NCBI RefSeq assembly: GCF_003651245.1
Contig: NZ_RAPE01000003.1
Coordinates: 124,001-188,000, forward strand
Source: Roseovarius spongiae
GTDB lineage: Bacteria > Pseudomonadota > Alphaproteobacteria > Rhodobacterales > Rhodobacteraceae
Reading direction: 5' to 3'
Length of the DNA stretch: 64,000 nucleotides
Position 1 is the stretch's first letter, and the number at the start of each line of letters is the position of its first letter. Positions 37,335 to 48,362 of this stretch are shown piece after piece. Made by a program: the position numbers and the translations under genes. The notes under the pieces are model-generated. The model searched no databases. It was not told the origin of the DNA and saw only the letters and a list, made by a program, of their open reading frames with translations.

Positions 37335-37356
37335 CCCGGCCCCGCAAGGGGCCGGG
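37335..37356. terminator. Perfect GNRA-loop hairpin between convergent genes
   Basis: CCCGGCCCC-GCAA-GGGGCCGGG, a 9-bp perfect GC stem with a GCAA tetraloop, 13 nt after the EF-hand stop and 25 nt from the end of tam on the opposite strand. No T-run, so it may be a bidirectional RNA-stabilising or termination hairpin. Confidence 0.65.
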
Positions 37357-37381
37357 ACCCGCGACGACGCCCCTTGCGGGT

Positions 37382-38163
37382 TCAGACCGTCAGGGTAAAG
37401 AACAGCCGGCGGAAGGGAAACAGCACGGTGCCGTCGTCGCGCACCGGATAGGCCTTGTGCATCACGTCCTCGTAGCGCTCGATCAGCCTGGCCTTCTGCG
37501 AAGGCTCAAGCGCTGACAGGATGGGCCGGGCATAGGTGCTTTCGGTGTAGCGGCGCACCGGATGGCTTCCGGCCTCGGCGGTCAGGCGCTGGTAATACTC
37601 GGTTTCCCACATGCGAAAATTGCCCAGCGGGGCCAGCAGTTCATCATACTCGATCGGGGTCAGGATACCCGGCGTGCCAAAGGCGTCCGCCCGTTCGGGC
37701 AGCAGTTCCTCGGCAAGGGTCAGCCAGACCCGGTGCGAGGGCGCATTGTTCTGGTGCGGCATCTGTACGGCCAGCGTGCCGCCCTGGCCCAGCATCGACG
37801 CCAGCCGCGGCATCAGCGTGGCGTGGTCGCCCAGCCAGTGCAGCGCCGCGTTGGAATAGATCAACCCCGGCGCGCGGCGCGGGTGCCAGTCGCGGATATC
37901 GCCCTGTTGCAGGCTGTCGTAGCTCTTGGCCTGGCGCGCCTTCTCCAGCATGGCGGGCGAGGCGTCCACGCCGATCAGCGCACGCCCGGCGGCGCGGGCC
38001 GTCAGCGCCTGCGCCATCTGCCCGGCGCCGCAGCCGAGGTCGACGACATCGCCGGCCCCCATCTGCCCGACCGCGTTCAGCAGGTCCATCGCGGGGCGCA
38101 AACGCATATCCCGGAACCTGTTATAGGCTCCGGGGTTCCAGTCCGTCTTTCGCATTTCGGTCG

Positions 38164-38167
<4 letters not shown>
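37382..38167 (-). CDS. tam: Trans-aconitate 2-methyltransferase-like SAM methyltransferase
   Basis: A 261-residue SAM-dependent methyltransferase. Motif I is [15 protein letters not shown], followed by [13 protein letters not shown] and [13 protein letters not shown], all typical of Tam, which methylates trans-aconitate and limits its inhibition of aconitase. C-terminal RRLFFTLTV ends the family domain. ATG overlaps the ftsH stop by 4 nt, so it is translationally coupled to ftsH, an uncommon pairing. Confidence 0.9.
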
Positions 38168-40086
<1,919 letters not shown>

Positions 40087-40164
40087 GGAAGTTCTCCCAA
40101 AAATCCGGTCGCTGCTGCCTATCACAGCGATCACCTGTCTTAAATAGAGATCATGACCCCCACT

Positions 40165-41412
40165 TCAATGCGATAATAGGAATGCGCGGAAATCATCCGC
40201 GTCGCGGGTCAGCGCCGCCGACCACCCGTTCGCCAGCCCCGCCAGCGGCGCGGCGACCAGCGAGGCGCCCCGCCAGACCGCCGGGCCGGCCTCGATCGAG
40301 GCAAGCGGCAAACCCGTTTCGCGCCAATCGGGGCAGGCCGCCCGCCCTTCCGGCCCGAGCGCGCGCACCTCGGCCCCGTCCGCGCGTCGCGGGCCGGTCA
40401 GGGTCCAGCGCGCGTCCCATGCCTCGCCCGGCGTCGCGCGCAGATCGCGCACTGCGGCGTATTCGCGCGTGACGCGCGCAACCTCCCGCTCGGGCAGGAT
40501 CACGCAGCCGAAAAGCGTGGTCTTCCCGCCCGTGCGGATCGCCTCCAGCGCGCGATCCACCTCGCGGCCGCGCGCGCCGTAGCCCGGCCCGGCAATCCAG
40601 TGCAGGGCCGCCTGAAGGATGCGCCGCGCGATGTCGGGGCGCAGGCTGTCCATGCGGGTCCGGTCGAGCAGGATGTCGCCCGCCTGGAACGTCACCGCGC
40701 GGGCGGCCTCCTGCGCGGCGTAATGCGCCAGGGTCGCGCGCGCCTCTGCCAGATGCCGGGCGGAACGGGCCAGCCCTTCGGCGTCCAGCCCCAGCGGCGC
40801 AAGCTGCGCCAGCGCCTCACGCGCCCGCGCCCGGCGATAAGCAGTGTCCACGTTGGTCGGATCGTCGATCCAGGCCACGCCCCGCCGCGCGAGGTCGGCG
40901 CGCAGATCGGCCCGCGTCATGTCCAGCAGCGGGCGGTGAAAGGTCACGCCCTCCACGATGCGGCGCGGCGTCATCGCGGCCAGCCCGTCGATGCCGGAAG
41001 CGCGCGCCAGCCGCATCAGCAGCGTTTCCGCCTGATCGTTCGCCGTATGGCCCAGCGCGATGTCGCCGATGCCCTGCCCCCGCGCCCAATCCGCCATCAA
41101 CGCATAGCGCGCGCGCCGGGCGCGGTCCGACAGGTTGCCCCGCCCGTCCCAGCCCTCCCAGCGCAAGGTGGCATGCGGCACGTTCAGGCTGGCGCAGATG
41201 CGCGCGACCTCCACGGCCTCGGCTGGCGCCTCGGGGCGCAGCCCGTGGTCCACCGTCACCGCATGCAGCGCGGCGCCGTTCCAGTCATGCAGAAGGTGAA
41301 GCAGGGCCAGCGAATCGCTGCCCCCGGATACGGCGACGCCCAGCCGGGCCGGCGCCTGTGCAGCAAAATGGCCGGCGACGCCTTCCGCGAGGCGCGGATC
41401 ACTGGCATCCAA
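40165..41412 (-). CDS. tilS: tRNA(Ile)-lysidine synthase
   Basis: TilS converts C34 of tRNA-Ile(CAU) to lysidine, an essential decoding step. The 415-residue product has the PP-loop SGGSDSLALLHLL (29-41), GHTANDQAETLLMRL, and HRPLLDMTRADLRADLARRG. The C-terminal half is divergent as in the family. The start overlaps the cpoB 3' end by 14 nt, so translation is probably coupled. FtsH follows after 78 nt. Confidence 0.95.
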   Translation of the reverse strand: MDASDPRLAEGVAGHFAAQAPARLGVAVSGGSDSLALLHLLHDWNGAALHAVTVDHGLRPEAPAEAVEVARICASLNVPHATLRWEGWDGRGNLSDRARRARYALMADWARGQGIGDIALGHTANDQAETLLMRLARASGIDGLAAMTPRRIVEGVTFHRPLLDMTRADLRADLARRGVAWIDDPTNVDTAYRRARAREALAQLAPLGLDAEGLARSARHLAEARATLAHYAAQEAARAVTFQAGDILLDRTRMDSLRPDIARRILQAALHWIAGPGYGARGREVDRALEAIRTGGKTTLFGCVILPEREVARVTREYAAVRDLRATPGEAWDARWTLTGPRRADGAEVRALGPEGRAACPDWRETGLPLASIEAGPAVWRGASLVAAPLAGLANGWSAALTRDADDFRAFLLSH

Positions 41413-42232
41413 TGGTCTGCATCGCGCCCTTCGCCTCAGCCACGGCGGACGCGCCGGGATAGCGCGTCTCGACCTCGGCCAGCGTCAGACAGGCCTCTTC
41501 GGTCTGGCCCAGTTCGCCCAGCGCGCGTCCGAGACGGAACAGCGCATCCGCGGCGAGCGGCCCCTCGGGCGCGGCCGAGAACAGGTCCAGGTAGGCGCGC
41601 GCGGCCTTGGCCATGTCGCCCGCGGCCTCATACGCCTCGCCCTGTTTCAGACCGGCGCGATCGGTGAGCGGCCCGCCGGGATAGGCTTCGCGGAAACGGG
41701 CGAATTTCTCGGCCGCCTCGACGTGATCGCCCGCCGCCATCGCCGCCTCGGCCGCCTCGAAATCGGCGCGCTCCTGCTCGGCCATTTCGGGGCCGTCGTC
41801 CGGTTCGGGCGAGGTGGTGCCCGGCACCGCCGAGACGCCGCCCGTCTGCGGCAGCTCGCCGCCGCCCAGCGTGCTGGTCTCGCCAAGCTTGCTCACGTCG
41901 CCGCCCTCGAGCTCGACGAGACGGAATTCGAGATCGCCGATCCGGTTGGTGCCATCGGTGACGATCCGGTCGATTCGCAGCTCGAGCTCCTCGGTCTTGG
42001 CGGTCAGGTGCTGCAATTCGCTCTCGATCGCCGCCACCCGCTCGAGAACCGATCCGGCTGTCGAAAGCTCGCCCGCCCCGCCGGTGGTGCTCAGCTCGCG
42101 CTTGAGCTTCTTCAGCTCGACATTGAGAACCGTCAGCTCCTGGCGGATGTCGGCAAGGGTCTCGGCCCGGGTCTGCGCCATGGCGGGCATGGCGAGGACG
42201 AGGGCAAGGGCGAAGGACAGGATGCAGCGCAT
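41399..42232 (-). CDS. cpoB: Tol-Pal accessory protein CpoB (YbgF)
   Basis: CpoB is a periplasmic Tol partner that coordinates outer-membrane constriction and PBP1b activity. The 277-residue product has a signal peptide (MRCILSFALALVLAMPAMA), an N-terminal trimerising coiled coil (about 25-110, ADIRQELTVLNVELKKLKRE), a linker, and a C-terminal TPR domain (about 155-275, MAAGDHVEAAEKFARFREAY). The ATG at 42232 is where the signal peptide begins; 32 upstream in-frame codons are not part of it. Follows pal by 23 nt. Confidence 0.95.
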   Translation of the reverse strand: MRCILSFALALVLAMPAMAQTRAETLADIRQELTVLNVELKKLKRELSTTGGAGELSTAGSVLERVAAIESELQHLTAKTEELELRIDRIVTDGTNRIGDLEFRLVELEGGDVSKLGETSTLGGGELPQTGGVSAVPGTTSPEPDDGPEMAEQERADFEAAEAAMAAGDHVEAAEKFARFREAYPGGPLTDRAGLKQGEAYEAAGDMAKAARAYLDLFSAAPEGPLAADALFRLGRALGELGQTEEACLTLAEVETRYPGASAVAEAKGAMQTIGCQ

Positions 42233-42255
42233 CTCGGGCTCCTGCGTTTGGGGCG

Positions 42256-42768
42256 TCAGCTTGTCGGGGCGATCGAGATCACGGTCACCGCCCGCCGGTT
42301 CTTGGCGTAGCAGCTTTCCTCGCTGCAAATCTCGATCGGGCGTTCCTTGCCGTAGCTGATGGTGCTCAGGCGGCTGGCAGGCACGCCGCGGCTCAGCAGG
42401 TATTCCTGCACCGAGTTGGCCCGACGCGCGCCCAGCGCGAGGTTGTATTCGCGCGTCCCCTGCTCATCGGCGTGGCCCTCGATCAGCGCGTTGTAATCCC
42501 GGTTGGTCATCAGCCATTCAGCCTGGCCGTCCAGCGTTCCGCGCGCCTCGGGGGTCAGCGTGTATTGGTCGATCACGAAGAGCACCCGGTCGCCCACGGC
42601 CTGCTGGAAATAGGCCGGCGAGGTCGGATCGCTCGCCGTGCCGGCCACGCCGGCGCCGCTGCCGCCGTTCAGGTCGACGGTATTGCTGTCGTCAAAGCGC
42701 GCCGGGTCAGTACAGGCGGCAAGCGCCAGGCCGGCGCACAGCATAAGGATCGTTTTCAGGTAGGTCAT
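42256..42768 (-). CDS. pal: Peptidoglycan-associated lipoprotein Pal
   Basis: Pal is an outer-membrane lipoprotein that binds peptidoglycan and TolB. The 170-residue product has a lipobox (GLALAAC, Cys19) and an OmpA-like domain (about 70-168) with NALIEGHADEQGTREYNLALGARRA, the diaminopimelate-binding loop, and SYGKERPI. The start is the ATG at 42768 because the signal peptide begins MTYLKTILML. Follows tolB (100-nt gap). Confidence 0.97.
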   Translation of the reverse strand: MTYLKTILMLCAGLALAACTDPARFDDSNTVDLNGGSGAGVAGTASDPTSPAYFQQAVGDRVLFVIDQYTLTPEARGTLDGQAEWLMTNRDYNALIEGHADEQGTREYNLALGARRANSVQEYLLSRGVPASRLSTISYGKERPIEICSEESCYAKNRRAVTVISIAPTS

Positions 42769-42868
42769 CGGTTTGCCCCGCTCGATTGTGTCTTGGTGAA
42801 CATCGTATTTTCCCGTTTTTAGCACACAGGCCGCGTCAAGGGAACGCCGCGCTGCGCGCCCTGTTCCG

Positions 42869-44194
42869 TCATTGCAGCGGCGACCACGACGGATCGCTCG
42901 CCCCTGTCGATGTCGGCACGCGGCGCAGGTTGCGCCCGGTGATGTCGACCGAATAGAGGCTCGCGGCGCCCTGCGCGCCCTGGGTTTCGCGGGTGAACAT
43001 GATGACGCGCCCGTTGGGCGACCATGTCGGCCCCTCGTCGAGGAAGGACGCCGTCAGCAGCCGTTCCTCGCTTCCGTCGGTGCGCATCACGCCGATGTGA
43101 AAGCGGCCCTTGGACTGCTTGGTAAAGGCGATCAGGTCGCCGCGCGGCGACCAGACCGGCGTGCCGTAATTGCCGCTCCCGGTGCTGATGCGCTGCGCCT
43201 CGCCGCCCGACGCAGGCATGATGTAGAGGTGATTGGACCCCGTCCGGTCGCTCTCGAACACGATCCGGTTGCCGTCCGGGCTGAAGCTCGGGGCGGTCTC
43301 GATCGAGGGCGCGTTGGTGAGCCGCGTGCTCTGCCCGCTGTTGATGTCCATGCGGTAGAGATCGGTATTGCCGCCGCGGCTGACCGAATAGACGATCGTC
43401 CTGCCGTCTGGGCCGAAGCGGGGGGCGAAGCTCATCGTGCCGTCCTGGTTCTCGAGGACGCGGCGGCTCACGGTCTCGACGTCGAGCACATAGATGCGCG
43501 GCGCGCCGCTCTCGTAGCTGGTATAGAGGATGCGCTGGCCGGTGGGCGAGAACCGCGGCGCCAGCACGATCGACGAACTGTCGGTGAGGTAGGTGACGTT
43601 GGCGCCGTCGTAATCCATGATCGCCAGCCGCTTCTGGCGGGCGTCCTTCGGCCCGCTTTCGGCGACAAAGACGACGCGGCTGTCGAAATAACCGCCCTCG
43701 CCGGTGATCCGGCTGTAGACCTGGTCGGCCACCTTGTGCGCCATCCGCCGCCAGCCCTCGGTCGTGCCGACGAACTGGAGTCCGTTGCCAAGCTCCTGGC
43801 CCGCGAACACGTCCCAGATCCGGAACCGCACGGTAAGCCGCCCGCTCGCGTCCACGTCCACCGCCCCGGTGACAAGCGCCTGCGCGTTCACGGCCTTCCA
43901 GTCGGCGAACTGCACCGGGCTCTCGAAGCTGGTGATGCCGCTGATATGCGCGTCCTTGGGAATTTCCCGAAACAAGCCGGTGCCGGTGAGGTCGGCAGCG
44001 ATCAGGCCCGAAATGTCGCTGGCCGCCTGCGCCGCCGCGGCGCTGCCGGGCACGAAATCGGGCACGGCGAAGGGCAGCGGCTCGATCACGCCCTCGGTGA
44101 TCTCGATCCGGAGCGGGCCGTCCTGCGCCTGCGCCGATTGCACGGACAGGGCGCACAGCAGGGCCGCCAGAAGGGTCAGGAAACGGTTCATCAT
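42869..44194 (-). CDS. tolB: Tol-Pal periplasmic beta-propeller TolB
   Basis: TolB links TolA and Pal in the periplasm. The 441-residue product has a signal peptide ([17 protein letters not shown]...AQA), an N-terminal alpha/beta domain with [16 protein letters not shown], and a six-bladed WD40-like propeller (about 190-440) with repeats such as [30 protein letters not shown] and [14 protein letters not shown]. Two adjacent ATGs (44194, 44191) are possible. Its ribosome site GAGGA lies inside the duplicated tolA tail at 44191-44241. Confidence 0.97.
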   Translation of the reverse strand: MMNRFLTLLAALLCALSVQSAQAQDGPLRIEITEGVIEPLPFAVPDFVPGSAAAAQAASDISGLIAADLTGTGLFREIPKDAHISGITSFESPVQFADWKAVNAQALVTGAVDVDASGRLTVRFRIWDVFAGQELGNGLQFVGTTEGWRRMAHKVADQVYSRITGEGGYFDSRVVFVAESGPKDARQKRLAIMDYDGANVTYLTDSSSIVLAPRFSPTGQRILYTSYESGAPRIYVLDVETVSRRVLENQDGTMSFAPRFGPDGRTIVYSVSRGGNTDLYRMDINSGQSTRLTNAPSIETAPSFSPDGNRIVFESDRTGSNHLYIMPASGGEAQRISTGSGNYGTPVWSPRGDLIAFTKQSKGRFHIGVMRTDGSEERLLTASFLDEGPTWSPNGRVIMFTRETQGAQGAASLYSVDITGRNLRRVPTSTGASDPSWSPLQ

Positions 44195-44205
44195 GTGATC
44201 CTCAT

Positions 44206-44304
44206 CTACTCCGGGGTGAATGTCGTCTCGATGGTCATCCAGTCATCATAGCGCTCGGGCGGCCGGCCGAACAAATAAACTGCCGAGAGGATCGTTGGTT
44301 TCAT
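44206..44304 (-). pseudogene. Diverged second copy of the tolA 3' end, open as a 32-codon ORF
   Basis: Between tolA and tolB the minus strand reads MKPTILSAVYLFGRPPERY, then [13 protein letters not shown] and TAG. From [11 protein letters not shown] it aligns residue by residue with the TolA C terminus (FDLPADKFATW, then QSIEMTFNPEKMRIK). DNA segments 44191-44241 and 44301-44351 match at 40 of 51 positions, including the last 21 nt (19 matches). In the copy the AAG before ATGAGGATC is TAG. The ORF overlaps the tolA stop (ATGA), so it could still be translated. It is probably an old tail left by allele replacement, or a tandem duplication. Confidence 0.75.
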
Positions 44305-45461
44305 TTGATCCTCATCTTCTCGGGATTGAAGGTCATCTCAATGCTCTGCCAGGTCGCGAACTTGTCGGCGGGCAGGTCGAAGCCGCGCGCGCCGCAGCGG
44401 ATGATGGCGCGGCGCGCGGCCTCGAACGCCTGGCGCGCGGCGCCCTCGGAGCCGCCCGTGGAGCTCACCAGCCGGATCGAGCCGTTGACCGGCTTGGCGT
44501 CCTCGGTCATCTGCATGGCCACGACCACCGTGGTGTTGAGCGCGTCCGAACTGAGCGAACCGACGTTCCAGCAGTTTGACACCGCGATGCGCAGCGCATC
44601 CTCCTGCCCGGCGGTCAACCGACCGGCATTGCCGAGCGGCGCGGCGGTTTCCTGAGCCGTCTCCTGCGGCTCTTCCGTCTCCCCGGCCCCGGCGGCGGCC
44701 AGCGCGGCGGCGATGTCGCTCTCATCCGTGGGCGCCGGCGCGGGCGTCTCGGGTTCGGCGGTCTGCGTCTCCTCGACCGGCGTCTCTTCGGGCGGGGCCG
44801 GACGGTTCGGGCGCGCCTTGGGACGGACCGAGCGCGACGGCGCGGTCTCCTCGGCCTCGGTCACGATCTCGGTCGCGGCCTCCTCGGGGGCGGTCGCCTC
44901 TTCCTCGGGGGCCTGGGTTTCGGCGGTCTCGTCCGGCGTCACCTCTTCGCGCTCGACCTCGTCGATGGCGGTGTCGGGCTCGGGCGGGGCCACCGGTTCG
45001 GGGGCGACGCGCTCGGCCGGGCGTTCCTGCGGGCGCGGCGATTCCTCGGGCACCAGCGCGGCCATGTCCTGCTCCTCGGGCGGGGCGAGGACGGGGGCGT
45101 CGGTGCTCACCTCGGCGTCGGCGGGCGGCGCGGTCTGCACCTCCTCGGGCGCGGCGTCGGGGACCGGGGTCTCGGCGGTGTCCGGCGCGGGCTGCTCGGG
45201 CGCCGCGTCGACCGCGCTGCTGAGGTCGGGCGTATCGGTCGGCGCCTCCGGCGCGGGAGGCGAGATCACCTCCGCTTCGGCTTGCGGCGCGCTCTGGCCG
45301 GCCATCGCCGCCTCGAACTGCTCTTCGCTGACCGCGCTGACCTGCGTCACCTCGAACGGTATCGGATCGCTGTTCAGCACATTGCCGAACAGCGCCCAGA
45401 GGATCAGGACGGCATGGCCCACCCCCGAAACGATCTGCCCGGTATCCATGCTGCGCAGCAT
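44301..45461 (-). CDS. tolA: TolA, inner-membrane linker of the Tol-Pal system
   Basis: TolA bridges TolQR to TolB/Pal across the periplasm. A single N-terminal helix (about 6-27, GQIVSGVGHAVLILWALFGNV) is followed by a long linker (about 45-280) that here is acidic and Pro/Ala/Glu-rich rather than Ala/Lys-helical, and a C-terminal domain (about 285-386) with CWNVGSLSSDALNTTVVVAM. The ATG at 45461 lies 1 nt after the tolR stop. 386 residues. A diverged copy of its last 20-odd codons follows directly. Confidence 0.93.
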   Translation of the reverse strand: MLRSMDTGQIVSGVGHAVLILWALFGNVLNSDPIPFEVTQVSAVSEEQFEAAMAGQSAPQAEAEVISPPAPEAPTDTPDLSSAVDAAPEQPAPDTAETPVPDAAPEEVQTAPPADAEVSTDAPVLAPPEEQDMAALVPEESPRPQERPAERVAPEPVAPPEPDTAIDEVEREEVTPDETAETQAPEEEATAPEEAATEIVTEAEETAPSRSVRPKARPNRPAPPEETPVEETQTAEPETPAPAPTDESDIAAALAAAGAGETEEPQETAQETAAPLGNAGRLTAGQEDALRIAVSNCWNVGSLSSDALNTTVVVAMQMTEDAKPVNGSIRLVSSTGGSEGAARQAFEAARRAIIRCGARGFDLPADKFATWQSIEMTFNPEKMRIK

Positions 45462-45462
45462 C

Positions 45463-45936
45463 TCAGCCGTCCGACGCATCCAGCGCCGGGCCGCCCGTAT
45501 CCGTCACCAGGCCGATATTGTCGAAACCGCCCCGGTTGAGCGCGCCCATCACCTGCACCACGTCCGCATAGGGCACGGCCCCGTCGGCGCGCAGGTAGAC
45601 CTTGGTGGAGTCGCGCTCCGCAGCGATGGCGCGCAGACGGTTCACCAGCTCGTCGCGGGCGACCTCGGTGGTCTGGATCATCACCACGCCCTCGGCGGTG
45701 ATGGTGATCGCGAGCGGTTCCTCCTGTTCGCCGGGCAGGGCGTTGGCCGCCGTTTTGGGCAGCTCGACCGGCACGCCCACCGTCATCAGCGGCGCCGCCA
45801 CCATGAAGATGATGAGCAGCACCAACATCACGTCCACGAAGGGGGTGACGTTGATTTCGGCCATCGGGCGCGACCGCCCGCGTCCGCGCCGGCGACGCCC
45901 GCCATCGCCGGATTTCTGAACCACTCCGCCGGCCAC
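45463..45936 (-). CDS. tolR: TolR, ExbD-type energiser subunit
   Basis: TolR couples proton flow through TolQ to TolA movement. A basic cytoplasmic N terminus ([20 protein letters not shown]) leads into one helix (about 33-55, VDVMLVLLIIFMVAAPLMT) with the conserved proton-path Asp at 35. The periplasmic domain follows. 157 residues, normal. It starts 3 nt after tolQ and abuts tolA. Confidence 0.95.
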   Translation of the reverse strand: MAGGVVQKSGDGGRRRRGRGRSRPMAEINVTPFVDVMLVLLIIFMVAAPLMTVGVPVELPKTAANALPGEQEEPLAITITAEGVVMIQTTEVARDELVNRLRAIAAERDSTKVYLRADGAVPYADVVQVMGALNRGGFDNIGLVTDTGGPALDASDG

Positions 45937-45939
45937 GGC

Positions 45940-46635
45940 CTAGCTGTCCAGCTGCCGGCTGAGAATGGTCGCGAACTCGTCGGCGAAGGCCTCGTAGCCC
46001 GCGACGATGCGGTCCGCGTCCGCGCTCAGCTTGTTGTAGAAGACCACCGCCGGAATCGCCGCCAGCAGGCCGAGCCCCGTGGCCAGCAGCGCCTCGGCGA
46101 TGCCGGGCGCGACGACGGCGAGATTGGTGTTCTGCTGCTCGGCGATGCTGATGAAGGCGTGCATGATGCCCCATACAGTGCCGAACAGCCCGACGAAGGG
46201 CGCGGTCGAGCCCACCGTCGCCAGCACCGACAACCCGCGTTGCAGATCCTCCGCCTCCTTGGCGATGGCGACGTCCATGCTGCGGTCGATCCGCGCCGTG
46301 GCCCCGGCGATCATGCCGCCGTCGGTGCGGTGGCTGCGCCGCCATTCCATCATCCCGGCGGCGAAGATGCGCTGCGACTGCCCGTCGGGATCGGCGCCGA
46401 TCTCCTCGAACAGCTCGTCAAGCGGCTCGCCCGACCAGAACTGCCGGTCGAACGTGTCGGCCTCCGTACGGGCCTTGCGATACATGATGAGTTTCTGGAT
46501 GATGATCGACCACGCCCAGAACGACGCCGCGACCAGCAGCACCATCACCAGCTTCACGACGATCGTGGCGCGGGCGAACAGCGCCCACAGCGAGAAATCA
46601 ATCTCCTGCGCCAATGCGAGGGTTTCTGCTTCCAT
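45940..46635 (-). CDS. tolQ: TolQ, ExbB/MotA-type proton channel subunit
   Basis: TolQ forms the proton channel with TolR. The 231-residue product has three helices: about 22-45, 140-160 (LATVGSTAPFVGLFGTVWGI) and 178-200 (EALLATGLGLLAAIPAVVFYN), in the MotA/ExbB arrangement with the conserved Thr/Gly-rich TM2-3 motifs. First tol gene after ybgC, with a 114-nt gap that could hold its own promoter. Confidence 0.96.
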   Translation of the reverse strand: MEAETLALAQEIDFSLWALFARATIVVKLVMVLLVAASFWAWSIIIQKLIMYRKARTEADTFDRQFWSGEPLDELFEEIGADPDGQSQRIFAAGMMEWRRSHRTDGGMIAGATARIDRSMDVAIAKEAEDLQRGLSVLATVGSTAPFVGLFGTVWGIMHAFISIAEQQNTNLAVVAPGIAEALLATGLGLLAAIPAVVFYNKLSADADRIVAGYEAFADEFATILSRQLDS

Positions 46636-46749
46636 TCTGCCTGCTCTTCTTGCTCGGGTGGCCTTGTTTCCGGCCTGTTGCCTCGGAAACTACGCGATTT
46701 CCATGGGGAAAGCCAATGACAACGCGTCATCGGCGGCAATTTTCGCAGA

Positions 46750-47136
46750 CTAGTGCAAAAGCAGGCGGATATTCGCCGGAAGGCGCGCGGGCTGCCCGGC
46801 AGAGTTGATACACACGATTGTGACGACCGCCTGGAACACCGGTTGCGCATCGCGCGTCACGCTCTGCTCGAGCACCAGCCGCGCGCCGCTGACCGATTGC
46901 GCATGCGTCGTCACATCGAGCCGGTCGTCGAATCGCGCCGCGGCGAGATAGTCGCACTCGATCCGCCGCACGGCGAACACCACGCCAGCCTCGCGCATGA
47001 GGTTCTGGTCGATCCCCATCCCGCGCACCCAGTCGCTGCGCGCGCGCTCGATATACTTGAGGTAGTTGGCGTGATAGACGATCCCGCCCATGTCGGTGTC
47101 CTCATAATAGACGCGGATCGCAAAGACATGGGCCAT
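46750..47136 (-). CDS. ybgC: Acyl-CoA thioesterase YbgC
   Basis: A 128-residue hot-dog-fold thioesterase. The active-site block is YYEDTDMGGIVYHANYLKYIERARSDW, beginning at residue about 10, with the catalytic aspartate in EDTD. It is always the lead gene of tol-pal clusters. The ATG at 47136 gives MAHVFAIRVYYED, the family start; further upstream codons overlap the divergent TDT promoter. Confidence 0.95.
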   Translation of the reverse strand: MAHVFAIRVYYEDTDMGGIVYHANYLKYIERARSDWVRGMGIDQNLMREAGVVFAVRRIECDYLAAARFDDRLDVTTHAQSVSGARLVLEQSVTRDAQPVFQAVVTIVCINSAGQPARLPANIRLLLH

Positions 47137-47250
47137 GCGCTGCAGCGTAGGGCGGCCTCGCGGCGCGCGCAAGCGGGCGCGGCGCCTCGACAGGGTCGGG
47201 CGCCGGAGCTATGGGAAGGGGAATCGCGACGCGGCGCTCCATGAGGACAG

Positions 47251-48327
47251 ATGCGAATGCCCGGCCCACGGACAGTGACGCCCCCCGACGCCGGCAAGCG
47301 CCGCTGGCGCTTTGGCGTCAGGACCATGTCGCCGGCCTATTTCGGCATGGTCATGGCGACCGGCATCGTTGCGTTGGCGGCCGACCAGATCGCCCATCCC
47401 CGCATCGCCTGTGCACTGTTCACCGTCGCGGCCGTGGCTTACGGCGTCCTCTGGGCGCTGAGCGCGCTGCGCGCGCTGCGTCACCCGCGCCTGTTCTTCG
47501 GCGACCTCGTCGATCACAAGCGCGGCCCCGGCTTCTTCACCATGATCGCCGCCTCGGGCGTCCTGGGCAGCGCGTCCGTCGTGCTCGCGGACAGCTGGGC
47601 GGTGGGCTTTGCGCTCTGGTGTGTGGCGTTTTTGCTCTGGGGGGTGCTGACCTACGCCATCTTCGCCGCCTTCACGGTCAAGCAGACCAAGCCCGGTCTC
47701 GCCGAGGGGATCAGCGGCGCCTGGCTGCTCTCGGTCGTCGGGACGCAGTCGATCGCCGTGCTGGCCGCACTGCTCGCCGCGCAGGCCGAGCAGCCCTGGC
47801 GGCAGGAGATGAACTTTGTCGCGCTGTCGATGTGGCTGTGGGGCGGGATGCTTTACATCTGGCTGATGGCGCTGATTTTTTATCGCTACACGTTTTTCCG
47901 GCTCTCGCCGGACAGCCTGACCCCGCCCTACTGGATCAACATGGGCGCGATGGCGATCTCGACGCTGGCGGGATCGCTGCTGATCGCCAACGCCCCGGAC
48001 GCGCCGTTCCTGCTGTCGATGGAGCCGTTCCTGCGGGGCTTCACCGTCTTCTACTGGGCGAGCGGAACATGGTGGATCCCGATGCTGCTGATCCTCGGGG
48101 TCTGGCGCTATGTCTGGATGCGCTTTCCGCTGCGCTACGACCCGCTCTACTGGGGCGCGGTCTTTCCGCTCGGGATGTATGCGGTCGGCACGCAGCAGAT
48201 GACGCTGGCGATGGACCTGCGTTTCATGCCCGCCCTGCCGGCCGTCTTCGCCCATGTCGCCGTCGCCGCATGGGCGGTCGCCTTCGTCGCCTACTTCATC
48301 GGCTTGCGAGGCGGCGAGGCCGGCTGA
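47251..48327 (+). CDS. TDT/SLAC1-family transporter (tellurite resistance/dicarboxylate type)
   Basis: A 358-residue membrane protein with about ten helices of the TDT family, which includes TehA, Mae1 and plant SLAC1 anion channels. It starts the domain at MSPAYFGMVMATGIVALA; ASGVLGSASVVLAD and WWIPMLLILGVWRYVWMR are further blocks. Substrate unknown (tellurite, C4 acids or anions). It is the only plus-strand gene inside a minus-strand run from ruvC to tam, so it was probably inserted between ruvB and ybgC. Confidence 0.88.
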   Translation: MRMPGPRTVTPPDAGKRRWRFGVRTMSPAYFGMVMATGIVALAADQIAHPRIACALFTVAAVAYGVLWALSALRALRHPRLFFGDLVDHKRGPGFFTMIAASGVLGSASVVLADSWAVGFALWCVAFLLWGVLTYAIFAAFTVKQTKPGLAEGISGAWLLSVVGTQSIAVLAALLAAQAEQPWRQEMNFVALSMWLWGGMLYIWLMALIFYRYTFFRLSPDSLTPPYWINMGAMAISTLAGSLLIANAPDAPFLLSMEPFLRGFTVFYWASGTWWIPMLLILGVWRYVWMRFPLRYDPLYWGAVFPLGMYAVGTQQMTLAMDLRFMPALPAVFAHVAVAAWAVAFVAYFIGLRGGEAG

Positions 48328-48362
48328 CGCCCGCCCGTCTCCGGAAAAGCGGCCGGGCGCCG

